Below, piece by piece: positions 43,212-54,778 of a stretch of 64,000 bases of DNA. A program made the position numbers and the translations under genes. Position 1 is the first letter of the stretch. The number at the start of each line of letters is the position of its first letter. The notes below the pieces were generated by a model. That model saw nothing but the letters and a program-made list of their open reading frames with translations, searched no databases and was not told the origin of the DNA. The stretch spans positions 124,001 through 188,000 of the forward strand of contig QPMI01000627.1 of NCBI GenBank assembly GCA_004431415.1. Direction: 5' to 3'. Origin of the DNA: Cyanophora paradoxa. Taxonomy: Eukaryota > Glaucocystophyceae > Cyanophorales > Cyanophoraceae.

Positions 43212-45851
43212 TCACTCTTCGGCGGCGGCGGCGGCCTGCGCAGCGCCGCCGGGGGGGCCGCCGCCTCCAGCGATGTACCGGACCCGCACGCGGGCGCCGG
43301 GGAGCCACCGGCGGAGCACGGCCGAGGCGTGCGGCTCCAGGGCCGGAGGGGCCCGAACGTAGAGCTCCAGGCGGGCCTGCCGGCAGTATACGTAGTGAGA
43401 TTCGATCTCGGATTTGAATTTGATCTCAAGGATCGAATCTCGCGGCGCACGGCGGGGCAGCGGAGGCGGACGCCCCGGAGGAGGGCGTACCCCCGCAGGT
43501 CCTCCTCCCTCCGCACGACGTTGCCCACCGCCACGTACCTGCGAACGAAGTCAGGGGGTACAGGGAAAGCCCGGGGTACGGGGGTCACGCGCACTCAAGG
43601 TGGGGGCACGAGGCGAGCGCGGCGGCCTCGTCGACCGAGAGGGGCCGCGCGGCGTGCTGCGGTACCCCGTTCAAAGGGGGGGGGAAGAAAGCGAGGCCGG
43701 GGTACAGGGCCCACCTGCACGTAGGACCACCAGCGGAGGGCGCGGGATCCGGCGCGGGCCTGGGCGCGGAAGCTCAGCTTCGGAAATAGTAGCCAGCAGC
43801 GAGCTGGCCTGAAGCTTTCTTTCTCCAAATTAAGATCTCAACGGCTCTAGATCAGATTGAAGGGCGGCGGGATCGCGCGCACGAGGGTGGCGGCGGCGGG
43901 GCCGGAGACGAGCCCCCGCTCGTCCGGGAGGTAGAAGGCGACATGAAGGGAGTTTAGCGCGGGGAGGCGCCCGACGGCGGCCGCGAGGCCGCGAAGCAGC
44001 GCCGCGCCCCGCGTCCGCTCCGCCCCGCCCGCCGCCGCCGCGTCCTCCTCTGTGTCCCAGAGGTGGACGCTGGATCGAATATGTTAGAGAGGGGGAAAGA
44101 ACGAAGGGGGGGTACAGCGCGCCTGAGCGCGAGGTCCGTGAGGCTGCCGAGGGCGCCCAGCCGCTCCGCAACGTCCGCGCTGTCCTCGTCCACCTGCGCT
44201 CCGGGTTCGAATCCGGGCGGGAAGGGGTTTCGAGGTTTTTTTGGGGGGGGTACGCGCCTCTATGGAGAGGGAGCGGAGGCCGTGCATCGCCGAGAGGGCC
44301 TCTACCCCGACCGGGCCGCACCTGCACCCGGTCAGCCGGTCAGTCAGTCACGGGGGTACGCGTGCGCTTCGGGGCAGCGCGGGGGGTACCGCACCAGAGC
44401 TCGTGGGCCTCGGCGCCGCGCGCGACGCGGCGGATGGAGCGGCCGGCGGGCCCGGCGGACAGGGCGGCCAGCCCGGGGCCGAAGTAGAGGTCGGGGGGAC
44501 CGTGGAGGGTCAGCTCCTCGAGGGCGGCGAGGGGCGCGAGCGGCTCGAGGGCCGAATCGTCGTCCCCGGCCAGGGCCAGCGAGAGCGAACGGAGGCGGGG
44601 TAGGGCCGCAGCCAGCGCCCCGCACTGCTCGGCGTGGAGGGGGAGGAGGGGGGGTAGGGAGAGGGACGCGAGGGAGGAGGCGAGGGGGGAGAAGAGCGCA
44701 GCCCAGCGGCGCCCGGGCGCCGGGGGAAGGTCGCGGTCCGGGCGGGTCGGCGCCTGCGGCGGGCGCGCCGCGGGCGAGTCGATCTCCAGGCGCTCGAGGG
44801 CAGAGGCAGGCGCGAGGGCGCTCAGCGCCCGCAGGAGAAGCCGCTGCGCCGCGGCGGAGGAGGGCAGCGCCGCCGGCGCCGCGTTCGGGCGGCGCTCGTT
44901 AGGCTCGAGCGCCACGCGGACGGCGCGCAGCTGAGGCTGCGGAGCCACCGCAGCCAGAAGATCCACAGCCGACTCCTGCGCATGCGGGCCGGCGCCGGCG
45001 CGCGCGTTCAAAGGCGGCGGCGCAGTCGGCAGACCGGAAGGCGGGCGGACCTGCGCGGCCGGGCTCTCCCACTCGACCCGTACGTCCAGAGAGGCCACTC
45101 CGCCCAGGAGCCCCGCGGCGCTCCGGTCCGCGAGCCAGCGGACGGCCGGCGGCGGCGGCGCGCGCACGTCGGCGCGGAGGGCGAGGGGCGCGCTGCAGGA
45201 GGAGAGCAGCGCGCGCCAGCGGGAGCAGACGGCGAGGAGGCGCGCGAGGGAGGCCGCGTCGCACGCGGGGTCCAGCGCGAGGAGCAGGACCGACTCGAGG
45301 ACGTCGTCGGGGAGCAGCGCGAAAAGGTCGGGGGCGGCGTGCGCGGCCGCTCGGGCGCGGCGCTCGCGTTCGCGTCCTCCGCTTGCGGCGTGGGAGGCGG
45401 CGGCGGCGGAGGCGGAAGCGCCAGGGGCGCCGGATCGCAGTCGGCGAACTGGGCTTGCGCGGCCGCCGGCCGCGCGGCGCCTCGCGCGCCCTGTAGGTGC
45501 ACATTCAGCTGCTGGAATCGGGAGCGCGCGCGGCTTCGCGCAGATTCCAAGATTCGCACCTGGGCAGCCGCGCCCGAGTTCTGGCGGTGGAGCGCGAAGA
45601 GAGACAGCATGGCGGCGGCGAACTGCGCGTGCAAGAAGCGAGTCAGCTCGCACCGTTGATCTTTTCAGCAGGAAGGTGTGCTCGAGGCGCCGGATTGTGG
45701 TTTCCGGTCGCAGCGCAGCGCGCACTGCGGGGCGCACCAGTTGGTGGCTCCGACTCCAACGACGCCGCTTGCAAGCGAATGCGGTGCGCGAATGTCGGCG
45801 CGCTTTGCTTTTCAAGTAATGTGCTTTGGGGGGTACGCAGAAGTGAGCCAT
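43212..45851 (-). CDS. F-box protein with leucine-rich-repeat-like C-terminal exons
   Basis: A long first exon (provisional ATG 45851-45849) carries the F-box: LFALLPDDVLESVLLLALDP, then SLARLLAVCSRWRALL (about 45330-45210). It continues through LRR-like text (LRAVRVALEPNE, ALERLEIDSP, LASLSLPPLLPL, LRSLSLALAGDD, ALEELTLHGP) to about 44393. Joined exons follow: CGPVGVEALSAMHGLRSLSIE (44325-44265), DSADVAERLGALGSLTDLALRR, LLRGLAAAVGRLPALNSLHVAFYLP, SFRAQARAGSRALRWWSYVQ, PLSVDEAAALASCPHLE, VAVGNVVRREEDLRGYALLRGVRL and a last exon ending in polyalanine at 43212. The family logic is substrate recruitment to an SCF ubiquitin ligase. The N-terminal start is uncertain: a different frame beginning near 45612 (MLSLFALHRQ) could be spliced in ahead of the F-box. 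Introns at about 44390 and 44265 show the GTACCCC box. Confidence 0.75.
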
Positions 45852-45936
45852 TCGAATTGAGCCGAGCCCCCGTCCGGCTGCAGCCAGCTAGCGTGCCTGC
45901 CTGCACTTGCCGAGTCCAGCTAGCGCGCTGCGAGCG
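45852..45936. promoter_or_regulatory. very short divergent promoter, F-box / Sfi1-like genes
   Basis: Only 85 bases separate the two proposed ATG codons, which point in opposite directions. A shared promoter is inferred from geometry; no specific element is identified. Confidence 0.4.
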
Positions 45937-48900
45937 ATGAGGCCAGCCGCAGCTCTGCCTCGTGCGTTCGAGCCGCTCGGAACCGCAAAGATGACGGCTT
46001 CCCCGAGCGAGCTCGGGAGCAGCGGTTCCGATAGCGACGAGGGCGCCGAAGAGAGCATTCAGTCCATCCTGGATCGCGTCCGCGCCCTGCCCGAGTACCG
46101 CGAGTATATGCGGAAGATGCGGGAAGAGGAGCGCGCGCGGGGCGAGAGCAGCGGCTCCTCCCCGCCGGCATCGCCAACACGGAAGAACGCGCCGCCGACC
46201 GTAAGGAGAGACGACGCGCTGCGCTTGAGCGGCCCGTGGGCCTCGGCGGCGCGGCGGCTCTCTCTCCGGCAGAGCATGGACTCGATCCGGACGGCGATCG
46301 GCGACGAAGCGCACTCGAACTTCCGGTGCCTGCGGCGGGCCCTGCGGGCGTGGCGGCACCGAGCCGCGGCGTGGAAGCGCAAGCGCGAGTGCATCGTACA
46401 GGCGGCGAACCACTGCTTCAGGCGGGCGTGCAGGTCCGGCCCCGCCCCCGCGCTCGCGCGCAGCGCAGAGCCGACGACGCGGCGCCTCCGGCAGGAACGC
46501 GCTAAGGACCTGGAGGGGCAACGCGCGGTCGCGGCGACTGGCGTGCCTATCCCGCGCCTGGCAGCGATGGGCGGGCACGGTCGCAGAGACACGCTGGTGA
46601 GCCGCTGAGGCGGGCGGCCCTGCTCGCCCCGGGCCGACTCGATTTGCAGGGAAGCGTACCTCGAATCGCTAGCTACGGAGATGGCCCACAGGCGGGCGCG
46701 GCGGGCGCACCGACGCGTTTTCCGTGCGTGGCGGGGCTACACAGGCGAGCGCGGCCGGCGGCACGCCGTCGGACGGGAGATCGAAGCCGCGCGCCGCGGG
46801 GCGGCGCTCGCGACGACGTGCGTACCCCCCTCTCGCTCCGCGCATTCCCCGCCTTGGCTTACTTACTGCTTCTTCTGCCTTCGTTCGCAGATTTCGAGCC
46901 TGGCGGGACGGCCTGCCGGCCCTGCGCCGCCTCAACTGGTGCGAGTCGGTCGCGGATCTGTTCCGGAGGCGCCGGCTGCTCCGGGGCGCCCTCGTGCAGC
47001 TCCACCTCCTCCTCCTGCATCGGTACCCCTCCCCCCGGCCCGTCCCCCACCGTACCCCCCAACGAACCGCCGCGCCGCAGGTGCCGGGGCCTTAGGCGGG
47101 CCAAGCTCTTCTCCCGCGTTCGCCTCTGGAGGCGGGTTTTCCTTCCGTGGGCGGCGCTGGCGAGGGCAAAGCAGGCGGCGCGAGCCGAGGCGGAGGATAG
47201 GGGCCGGCTGGCCCTCGCGGGGCGGGCGTGGCGCAGCTGGGCGCAACACACGGCCCGCCGGGTCCGCGCTTTGTCCCGGCTCTGTCCGTCCGCCTGTCTG
47301 TCTGCCGCGCCGACGACGCGGGGCGCAGAGGCGTGAGCGAGTGGCGGCGGGGCGGGCGCTGAATTTCAGGAGGCGCCGCCTGCTGGCGGCCGGCCTCCAG
47401 GGATTCTGCGCCGCGCTCGGCCGGGCGCGGGAGCGGCGGTGGGAGGAGGCCGCCGAGCGCGCGGCGGAGGCCTTCGCTCAGGGGCGGGGCGCCCGCTTGC
47501 GGGCGGGAGCCGCGCTCCGCCGCTGGTGCGTCTTCCATCCTGTCCGCTCATCTTCTTCCGAGCCATTCGATCTAAGCGGCCGGGCGGCGGGTGGCAGGGG
47601 CAACGGGGCGCGGGCGGCGCGGCGGGAGGCGGAGCTCGCGCTGCGGGCCGACGCGGCGGGGGCTCGCCGCGCTGCCGCCGTCGCCCTCCCGCGGGCCTTC
47701 GAGGCACTTCGTTCGCATTCGCGCAGCGCCGCCCGCAAGCGGCTGGGGCGGCAGGTGACCGTTCCTCTCTCCTCTCCTGTCCTCTCCTTTCGATCCGCCC
47801 TGCGCAGCTGGCCGACGCGTTCTACGCGCGGCGCCTCGCGGCGAGGGCGCTGGAACGCTGGCGGGCGGCTTCAAGGCTCGGCCTCCTGCGGCGGGTGCGC
47901 GCCCCCGCCCGGCGCCAACTCCTACGGAGGCTAGAACGAGGCTTTCTGATTGCTACGTCTTCTGAGCCTTTTTATATTGCAACAGGCGGGGGAAGACGTC
48001 GCATCCCTTTTCTACGAGGCGAACCTCAGGCGGCGCGCCGCGGCGGCGCTCCGCGGCTGGCGCAGCGCGGCGTCCGAGGCGGCCGCCGGGAGGGACGCGG
48101 CGGCCGCCCGCCTGCGCGAGCTGAGTGCGCTGCGAGCTGAGGACTAGTACGCCTGGGCGACCTTCTGACGCCCCTCGCTCGTTTTCGCTCGCAGCCGTCG
48201 CGGCGCGTGCCTTCGCTCGCTCCGGGCGGCCGTGGAGGGTTCTCGGGAGGCGCAGGCGTCCGCGTCGCGTCGGGCGGAGGGCGCCGCCGCGCGGCGCGCC
48301 CTTCGCGGGTGGCGCCGCGAGGCGGCCGAGCGCGCCTCCCGCCGGTCCCTCCTTGACCAGGTCGGCTGCCTTCGCACTCCCCTCCCGCCCCGAACGAATT
48401 TTAAGCGCGCCCCGCAGGCCCTTTCGCGCCGCCGGGCGGCCGCCCTGTCGCGCTGCTTCGGCGCATGGGCCTCCGAGGTGCGCTGATCCCCCTCCCTCCG
48501 CCGTGTCCCTGTACCCCCCTCCCCGCCCGACGATGCCGCCTGCAGGCCGCCTCCTCGCCCTCTCGATCGCCCGGGGGTACCGCCCCCCCCGCGCCTCAGC
48601 AGTGGTCGTTTCCGTACCCCCCCCGGGCCGTCCCAGGATCGGCTTCAGAATCCTCCGAGTCCGAGCCGGCCGACATCGTACCCCGGCCCTGGCGCGCCCC
48701 CGTACCCGGACCTCGCACCGCGTACTGGGTACAGCACGCATCCCTGGCCGCCGCCGCTCCGCCCTCCCCGTACCCCCCTTCCTCCTCTTCTTCCCCCGCC
48801 TCGCAATCCCGGCCTCTCTTGCGCCCCGCCCGCCCGGGCCCGGGCCCCGTCAGCACCTCTTCCCCCCCCTCCTCCGCATCCACGCCAACGCGGAGATTTT

Positions 48901-49323
48901 TGCGACCGCCGGAATCTCTCTCCGGGGGGTACGACACCGACGAAAACGACCCCGCCGTGGTGCGTCCGTACCCCTGCGCCTCGCGGCCCCGTTGACCTCC
49001 CCCTTTCCCCGCCCCCCATCCAACGCAGCGCCGGGGTACGCGTGCTGCCGCCGTCTTCCACCAGCGGTCCCTACTGGTCCGACACTTCCTCACCGTGCGC
49101 GTCCCCTGGCCCGGGGGGGGGCTTTGTGTACAAATTCGAATTTGATCCGCTCGGGCGCCGACACTCGACTTCTCCCGTTCATGCGCAGTGGCGATTCGCA
49201 GCCCTGGCCGGCGCCGCGGCATCCGACCCGGGATCCATGATTGCGGACCCCCCGCCCAGGGGAAACGTGTACCCCCGCCGCCTCTGGTCCCCCGCCTCTT
49301 CGGCGTCGTGGTCGACGCCGTGA
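45937..49323 (+). CDS. Sfi1-type centrin-binding repeat protein
   Basis: Exon 1 (45937-46427) has an acidic N-terminus and then LRRALRAWRHRAAAWKRKRE. Exons 46495-46596, 46650-46817 and 46891 onward continue with exact phase. The protein is built from about a dozen units ending in a conserved (A/F)xxWR: ALRTWRGNARSRRL, RAWQRWAGTV, RVFRAWRGYTGER, FRAWRDGLPALRRLN, RVRLWRRVFLPWAALARAKQ, RAWRSWAQHTARRV, ALERWRAASRLGLLRR, ALRGWRSAASEA, ALRGWRREAAERASRR, CFGAWASE. These match Sfi1 repeats, continuous helices that each bind a centrin at spindle poles or basal bodies. A Ser/Pro-rich C-terminal tail runs to the stop at 49323. The intron at 46818 begins GTGCGTACCCCCC. Centrin binding is inference from the repeat pattern. 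Confidence 0.85.
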
Positions 49324-49499
49324 TATCGATCGGATGGTTCGTGCATTTCAGAGCAGCCGAGATCTAGAGCAAAGACGCTTTAATCTTTGGTCCCGTGCAA
49401 ATGCCTGAATGAAACTGAGCCTCGTCTACGTATACGCGTTATAATTAGGGTCCGATGGTCCGATCGCGACATCCGATGATGTCTGACGGTCCGATCGCG

Positions 49500-49538
49500 A
49501 GGCTCCGGATCCGGATCCGGATCCGGATCCGGATCATC
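49500..49538. repeat. (CCGGAT)n tandem palindromic repeat
   Basis: About five consecutive GGATCC/TCCGGA hexamers follow two copies of GGTCCGATCGCGA. The block is fully self-complementary. Confidence 0.8.
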
Positions 49539-50369
49539 GAATTCTATGCTTTTTTTTGAGAGACTACGGTGGGGCGAACGGTCCGCGAACCCCCCGTAGC
49601 CTGGGCCGTAGGTAGTGATATTAAGGAGAACAAAGCAATCACAATCCGATATAGGTCATATATATATGCATCATATATGCACTGCGGCATGGCATCAGAT
49701 ATCGATGCATATGATCATGCGAGAGCTCGAGAGGATGCATCATGGGATTCATGGCATATATATGCCGCGCGCTGGCGCCATGCGTATGCACTGCGGCATA
49801 CATGTACATGATGACGTCGACTCAGTGAACTTCGAATTCGCGATCGCGCCGCGGCGCCGGCGATCACATGAGCTCTGCGAGCTGCTTTGGACTTGAACCG
49901 AGGCAGCCTGCCTTGGCTGCCCTAGGGGGGTCTGAGGCCCCTAGCTAGGCAGCGGAGGCATTTTGCCTCATTTTTTTCTGCCTTGCCTAGATTGCACAGT
50001 CCAGACTTTCAAGTTACTAGTACTAGCCTAGTAGTAGTAGGCAGGCTAACGCATCTGCCTGCAGTCTGCAGAGGCGGTCCATGCTGCCTTTTTCAAGTTG
50101 GATTTTCGACGCAGTCGTAATCAGCCAATCGCGTAACTTGGAGACCGAGGCAGAGGCACGGTGGATATCGATCACGCTCCGGCAGGCCCCCGGCCGCGCG
50201 CCGCCGCGGCGCCGGCTATACTGTAAAGCAGGAAATATTTGAGACCCCAAAATGTTTAGTACTAGTAATTCCGTGGTTTGGTCGGTTTAGTAGGCCTAAA
50301 ATAATTAAGAGTTGGTCGCGGAAGCCTTTAGCAGGGGGTTCCGGGGTGCGCGTGGGCGCGGCGCGTGCG

Positions 50370-50700
50370 AAACTAATTATATAATGCTGAAGAAATGTAT
50401 GCTGCGAAACTAATATTAATGCTCATGCGTTCTTGAAATCGAAACTTAGCATTCCTACCACAATCATTTGATTGCGCTCAAGCCCAACACGCAAATGGCC
50501 GAGCAAAAAAAAATGCCAAGTTCTACCCTTGCTCGGTACACTTTAATTTGACATGTAGGGTGCGCATAAGAAACTTGGAATTCGAAAGAACTCGGGATCC
50601 GGAGGCTCGAAAAATAGATTACACATAGCTATAGCACGAAACTGCACTGAGGCAAGGAATCGGAAACGAAAGAAGCACATGTACAGTCCTGCTTACACTT
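50370..50700. repeat. dispersed repeat, copy A
   Basis: The segment with AATGTATGCTGCGAAACTAAT, the 'tagcattcctac' block, 'ATAGATTACACATAGCTAT' and 'GAAACGAAAGAAGCACA...GTCCTGCTTACACTT' recurs at about 53833-54122 with small insertions and deletions. There is no coding content. Confidence 0.8.
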
Positions 50701-50726
50701 ATAAATTAAACGTTGCGGGTTTTATT

Positions 50727-50766
50727 GCAAGGGGGGAAAAGAAGACCGAAGGTCTTCCCCCCCTTG
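50727..50766. repeat. inverted repeat / hairpin
   Basis: GCAAGGGGGGAAAAGAAGACC faces GGTCTTCCCCCCCTTGC across a three-base loop. The two arms can pair over most of their length, with a few unpaired A residues in one arm. Confidence 0.7.
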
Positions 50767-50939
50767 CTTCCCGTTCCCTCGCTTCAGCCAAAATTCTTCT
50801 ATGAGGCCGTTTTCGAGGTCCAGTTTGCAACGCGGGAAAAAAATGGGTGGAAATTCGCTTGCAGCGACACGTGTTTGTCGCTGCGGCCGTCCATGCAAAA
50901 AAAGGTTTTCGAGGGCGAAGACCAGTTTTCCTTGACTTG

Positions 50940-51071
50940 AAGCCTGGAAACCAGCTTCTCTCACATTCCGATCTTCGAATTCCTTCCGCGGTTCTAGCGA
51001 AGACCAGTTTTCCTTGACCTGAAGCCTGGAAAGCAACTTCTCTCTCATTCCGGTCTTCGAATTCGTTCCGC
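50940..51071. repeat. imperfect tandem duplication, about 70 bases
   Basis: GAAGACCAGTTTTCCTTGAC...CTTCGAATTC...CCGCGGTTCT occurs twice in a row with a few substitutions. Confidence 0.75.
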
Positions 51072-51073
51072 GG

Positions 51074-51481
51074 TTCTGCATGGAACCAGTTCTCCCTATA
51101 GCTAGCTGTCTCCTGTAGATTTCGGCTTCCTCGCAGTGCGTTGCTTACGCCTTGCTCTTCGTTGCGCGGTTCTGCATGGAACCACTTCTCCCTAGCTGTC
51201 TTGCTCGATCTCCTCTAGATTTCCACTTTCTCGCACTGCGCCGCGTACGCCGCACGGAATTTCTTAAAAATTATCCCTTCTGCATGGAACCAGTTCTCCC
51301 TATAGCTAGCTGTCTCCTGTAGATTTCGGCTTCCTCGCAGTGCGTTGCTTACGCCTTGCTCTTCGTTGCGCGGTTCTGCATGGAACCACTTCTCCCTAGC
51401 TGTCTTGCTCGATCTCCTCTAGATTTCCACTTTCTCGCACTGCGCCGCGTACGCCGCACGGAATTTCTTAAAAATTATCCC
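51074..51481. repeat. 204-base tandem duplication
   Basis: The unit beginning TTCTGCATGGAACCAGTTCTC at 51074 restarts at 51278 and ends at 51481. A third, diverged partial unit (TAGCTGTCTTGCTCGATCTCC) continues to about 51546. No differences between the two full copies were noticed. Confidence 0.88.
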
Positions 51482-52414
51482 TAGCTGTCTTGCTCGATCT
51501 CCTCTGGATTTCCACTTCCTCGCAGTGCGCCGCGTACGCCGCACGGTACCCGTGCCGCCTGATCTACTTTTGACTGCATCAAGCTTGAACCGCAGCACGT
51601 GCACCGAAGCACGCGCAGCCCGTGGGCCGCATTGGCCCGTACCGCGTAGCTTTTCCTCGCGGTCCAGCCTCTGGTCGCAGCCGTATCGCTGCGCCGACCT
51701 CGTTGGCGCCCCGGCCGCTGTCCCTTCGCGCCGGGCGGTCTTGCGAGCTGACCAGCTCTTGCGAGCGCACCAGCGGCAAACCGATCGCGAGCATTCGAGT
51801 TGCGAATAACAAAGAGCGGCGCATGTGCAGCTGCAGCGCGTGAACAGTGAGTAAGCGCGATCATTGCGTGCACGAGAATCCGGGCGTGAACTGAGCTTCG
51901 GCACTGAGCTTAAGCAAGAGAAAGCGCCTCAGCAGCCAACAAGAGAAAGTTAACATGCGACGAGGGCGCAAAGTTGCTGCAGAGCTGCCTGAAGGCATCG
52001 TTGAAGGCGAGAGCATACAGTTAGAGCGTTGCGGCACTGGGGCTTGCAACGGCGGGCTTTGCCTGCTTTGCCCAGCCGCAGGGCGCGATCACACCGCGGC
52101 GCCCAGGCTCTCGAGCCAGAGCGCGCTGCACGCGCCGCCGGCTCGATCGATACAGTTCTCGAAGACGAGATGCATGCATATGACACCCTTCCGTTTCCGA
52201 CTGGCGCCCGTTTCACGTGCGTGTGCTGCAGCCGCATATGCATTCACGCATTCCTCAGCCTGACGTCGACACCAAGAGTAGCGAGAGAAGCTGACGCCGG
52301 CGCAGTCGCGAGGACCTCGAGCACAAGTGCAACGCGTCGAACCAGGTGCGACCGCCGAGCGGCCTCCGTCTCTGAAGTCAGCATCATCTGAACCATCCGC
52401 AGCTCCCCTTCGCG

Positions 52415-53198
52415 ATGGAGGTGGCCGACAGTGTCTTCCGCTGCTACGTGATGTCGCGGCCGGCTTCGGGACCGCCTCTGGCTGTTGGGGGGCTCGTCGT
52501 TGCCTCCGCCGACGACGCCTCCTGGCTCGGCCTCGCGCTCGGCCGGCTTTCTGCGGGCGCCGTCGCGCTTGTGCTCCCGCCGGACGGATACCGACACGCC
52601 GCATCCACCTGGCCGTCAGAAGCGGCCCCCGACGTCGCCGGTCTCGTGTCCGTGCTCGGAGCGGCTGAGAGGCCCCTGCTCATCCTCGTCCGCGAGCTCC
52701 CCGACCGGCCTGGCTTCCCCCCCATCCGCGAGGAGGCCGTCGCCTTCGCTTTAGCAACCGTCGAAGCACTCGCGGCTGCGCGGCAGGATCGCTTCGTCGT
52801 TCGCTTTGTCGGGTGCGCGAACATTCATTCAACTGCACTGCCCATATCTAGATCTCGCGTCTGTTTCATGATTGCCACGGCAGACCTGCAATCGAGGACC
52901 TCCACATGGGAGTCCTCACGCGCCTCCGAGACGCCGGCCTCGTCGATATCGAACTTCAAGACCTTGTCTACCAGATGCGCGGCGGAAGCGAGCAGCGCGC
53001 CAGCCGCGTGGCTCAGATCTGCAGGCGCTCGAGGCGGCGGGCCGCCTCACCATGCTCTCCCAGCAGGGCCCTCTTCAGGACCGGCGCCGCTGGCTGCCGC
53101 TCACCCGCACGGCCGACTTCCGCCCCGACCCCCTCCAGACGGCCTGGATCGCCTATGTTTACGGCGAGCCCTCTGCAGACAGCACCATCATTTTTTAG
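52415..53198 (+). CDS. uncharacterised 217-residue protein
   Basis: Three exons in perfect phase: 52415-52812, 52884-52965, 53025-53198 (stop TAG at 53196-53198), with introns GTGCGC...GGCAG and GTCTAC...TGCAG. The protein starts MEVADSVFRCYVMSRPAS and has alternating beta-like segments (LAVGGLVVASADD; GAVALVLPPDGY; RPLLILVRELP; RFVVRFVG), a helical segment (GVLTRLRDAGLVDIELQDL), and a C-terminus PLQTAWIAYVYGEPSADST. No family is recognised. It looks like a compact soluble alpha/beta protein without signal peptide or membrane helix. Confidence 0.75.
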
Positions 53199-53519
53199 CC
53201 AGCTGTTCAGGAGTAGGGGTAGGACGTGCAAACACAGTTGATGCGCAGAGTTTTTCCGCTCCAGAACAATCTTTCATATACAGTGCACTCAATCTCGAAG
53301 TTCATTCAGGCTTTTCTTTGTTCGGTTAGATCGCAGCGTCTGCTTATCAGCTCTTTACAGTCATAATCTGTCTCTATCTTTACTACTTCAATTGCAACCT
53401 GCCGCGCGCGCTGGGCCGGGGTCGATCTACATCTGCCCCGTGCATGTTCGTGCCACTACTACTCTTTCATTAGATCCAGATTCCCCCCTTGCACCCCCGG
53501 CGCGCCAAAACGCGGCCGG

Positions 53520-53735
53520 GCCACTAGTTATCGACATAGATCTAGACCTAGCCTCCAATTGATGCAAGTCCAAAAGCCGCGATGAGGAGTCTACCTGACA
53601 GTGCACCGACCTGCGACCGCGCCGCTGACGGTGCGCCGCGCGCGGCGGTCCGGTCGCTGGGGCCGCAAGAAGAGAAGCCGGCCCGGCGGCGACGGCCCGG
53701 GGACGGCCCGGCGCCTTGCACATTAAAATATTGGC
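53520..53735. repeat. dispersed repeat unit 2, copy A
   Basis: The segment from TATCGACATAGATCTAGACC through AAGTCCAAAAGCCGCGATGAG and GAAGCCGGCCCGGCGG recurs, diverged, at about 54140-54360. The second copy overlaps the 3' end region of the TPR-like gene. Confidence 0.7.
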
Positions 53736-53832
53736 ATGAATTTACAAGGGCACCTAGACCGCGTCAAGGCATAATTCTAAGCTTCATGCAATTGACAGCA
53801 TGCGCAGTCTTAAAATCAAACGTATTCTAAAG

Positions 53833-54122
53833 AAATGTATGCTGCGAAACTAATGCTGAAGAAATGTATCAAAGTATGCTGCGAAACTGATGCTGGTGCG
53901 TCCTTGAAATCGAAACTCTAGCATTCCTACTTGCGCTCAAGCCACTGGGCCAAGCACCCATGCTTGGTACATCTAGAGCTGCGTATACTATGATACGAGA
54001 CTTAAAAGAACTTGGAGGCTCGGAAAATAGATTACACATAGCTATCACAGTATAGCACGAAATCGCACACTGCGGCGAGGAATTGAATCGGAAACGAAAG
54101 AAGCACAGTCCTGCTTACACTT
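53833..54122. repeat. dispersed repeat, copy B
   Basis: This is the counterpart of the block at 50370-50700. Its beginning is duplicated internally (AAATGTATGCTGCGAAACTAAT twice). It is followed directly by the second copy of repeat unit 2, so the two repeat types are adjacent here. Confidence 0.8.
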
Positions 54123-54159
54123 GAACGCTGCGGATGCTATTATCGATATAAATCTAGAT

Positions 54160-54410
54160 CTAGACCTCGCTTCCAATTGATATCGATGCAAGTCCAAAAG
54201 CCGCAATGAGGAGTCTAGCTATAGATCTACCCGACAGCACAACGGCCTGCCAGTGCGACGCCTGCGACCGTGCGACCGTGCCCTCCGGTGGGGTCTTAGG
54301 CCGCGAGACGAGCTCGAGAAGCCGGTCCGGCAGTGCCGGGGCGGCCCGGCGCCTTCCAAGTTGGCCGCTTTTTAAAGTCGGCGGGGGGCCAGGATCAGCA
54401 CACGCGCCCT

Positions 54411-54450
<40 letters not shown>

Positions 54451-54735
54451 TCGGAGAGACGGCGGCGGGCTGCGGGCGGCCCTGGGGAGGGGTGCGGCGC
54501 GGGCCCGGCGGCAGGCGTCGGCGGCGGCGCGCGCCGAGGCGACGCGCGGGTGGTCGGGGGGGAAGATCGCCGGGAATTTCGCGTACTCCTGCGGGAACAC
54601 CGGCGCAGCCGCAGTCAGCAGGCGTTCGGATGGGGATTCTGAGCCTCGGAGCCCGGCTGTGGATATCTAGATGCTATATGTGGCTATCGAGCCTCGGAGC
54701 CCGGCTATGTCTTTAGACTCTGAGATCTAGAGGCA

Positions 54736-54778
<43 letters not shown>

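Larger units (their letters stand above)
49324..52414. other. 3.1 kb repeat-rich spacer without a supported gene
   Basis: The spacer contains the CCGGAT satellite, clusters of TATATGCA and ATGCATCA palindromes near 49650-49810, a dispersed repeat at about 50370-50700, a hairpin near 50727-50765 and tandem duplications at 50940-51481. The frames at 51419-52604 have biased, mixed composition and no recognisable domain. Part of 52240-52414 may be the 5' leader of the next gene. Confidence 0.55.

Noticed and set aside
44203-44222. GGGTTCGAATCCGGG near 44210 as a Pol III box
   Set aside because: It lies in an intron without other tRNA features, and the word is self-complementary like much non-coding DNA here.
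49324-52414. CRISPR or satellite-centromere interpretation of the repeats
   Set aside because: Repeats are few-copy, long-unit and without unique spacers; the genome is eukaryotic.
51419-52604. Minus-strand frames of 117-171 residues
   Set aside because: They overlap tandem repeats and the antisense of the 52415 gene; no recognisable domain or consistent exon structure.
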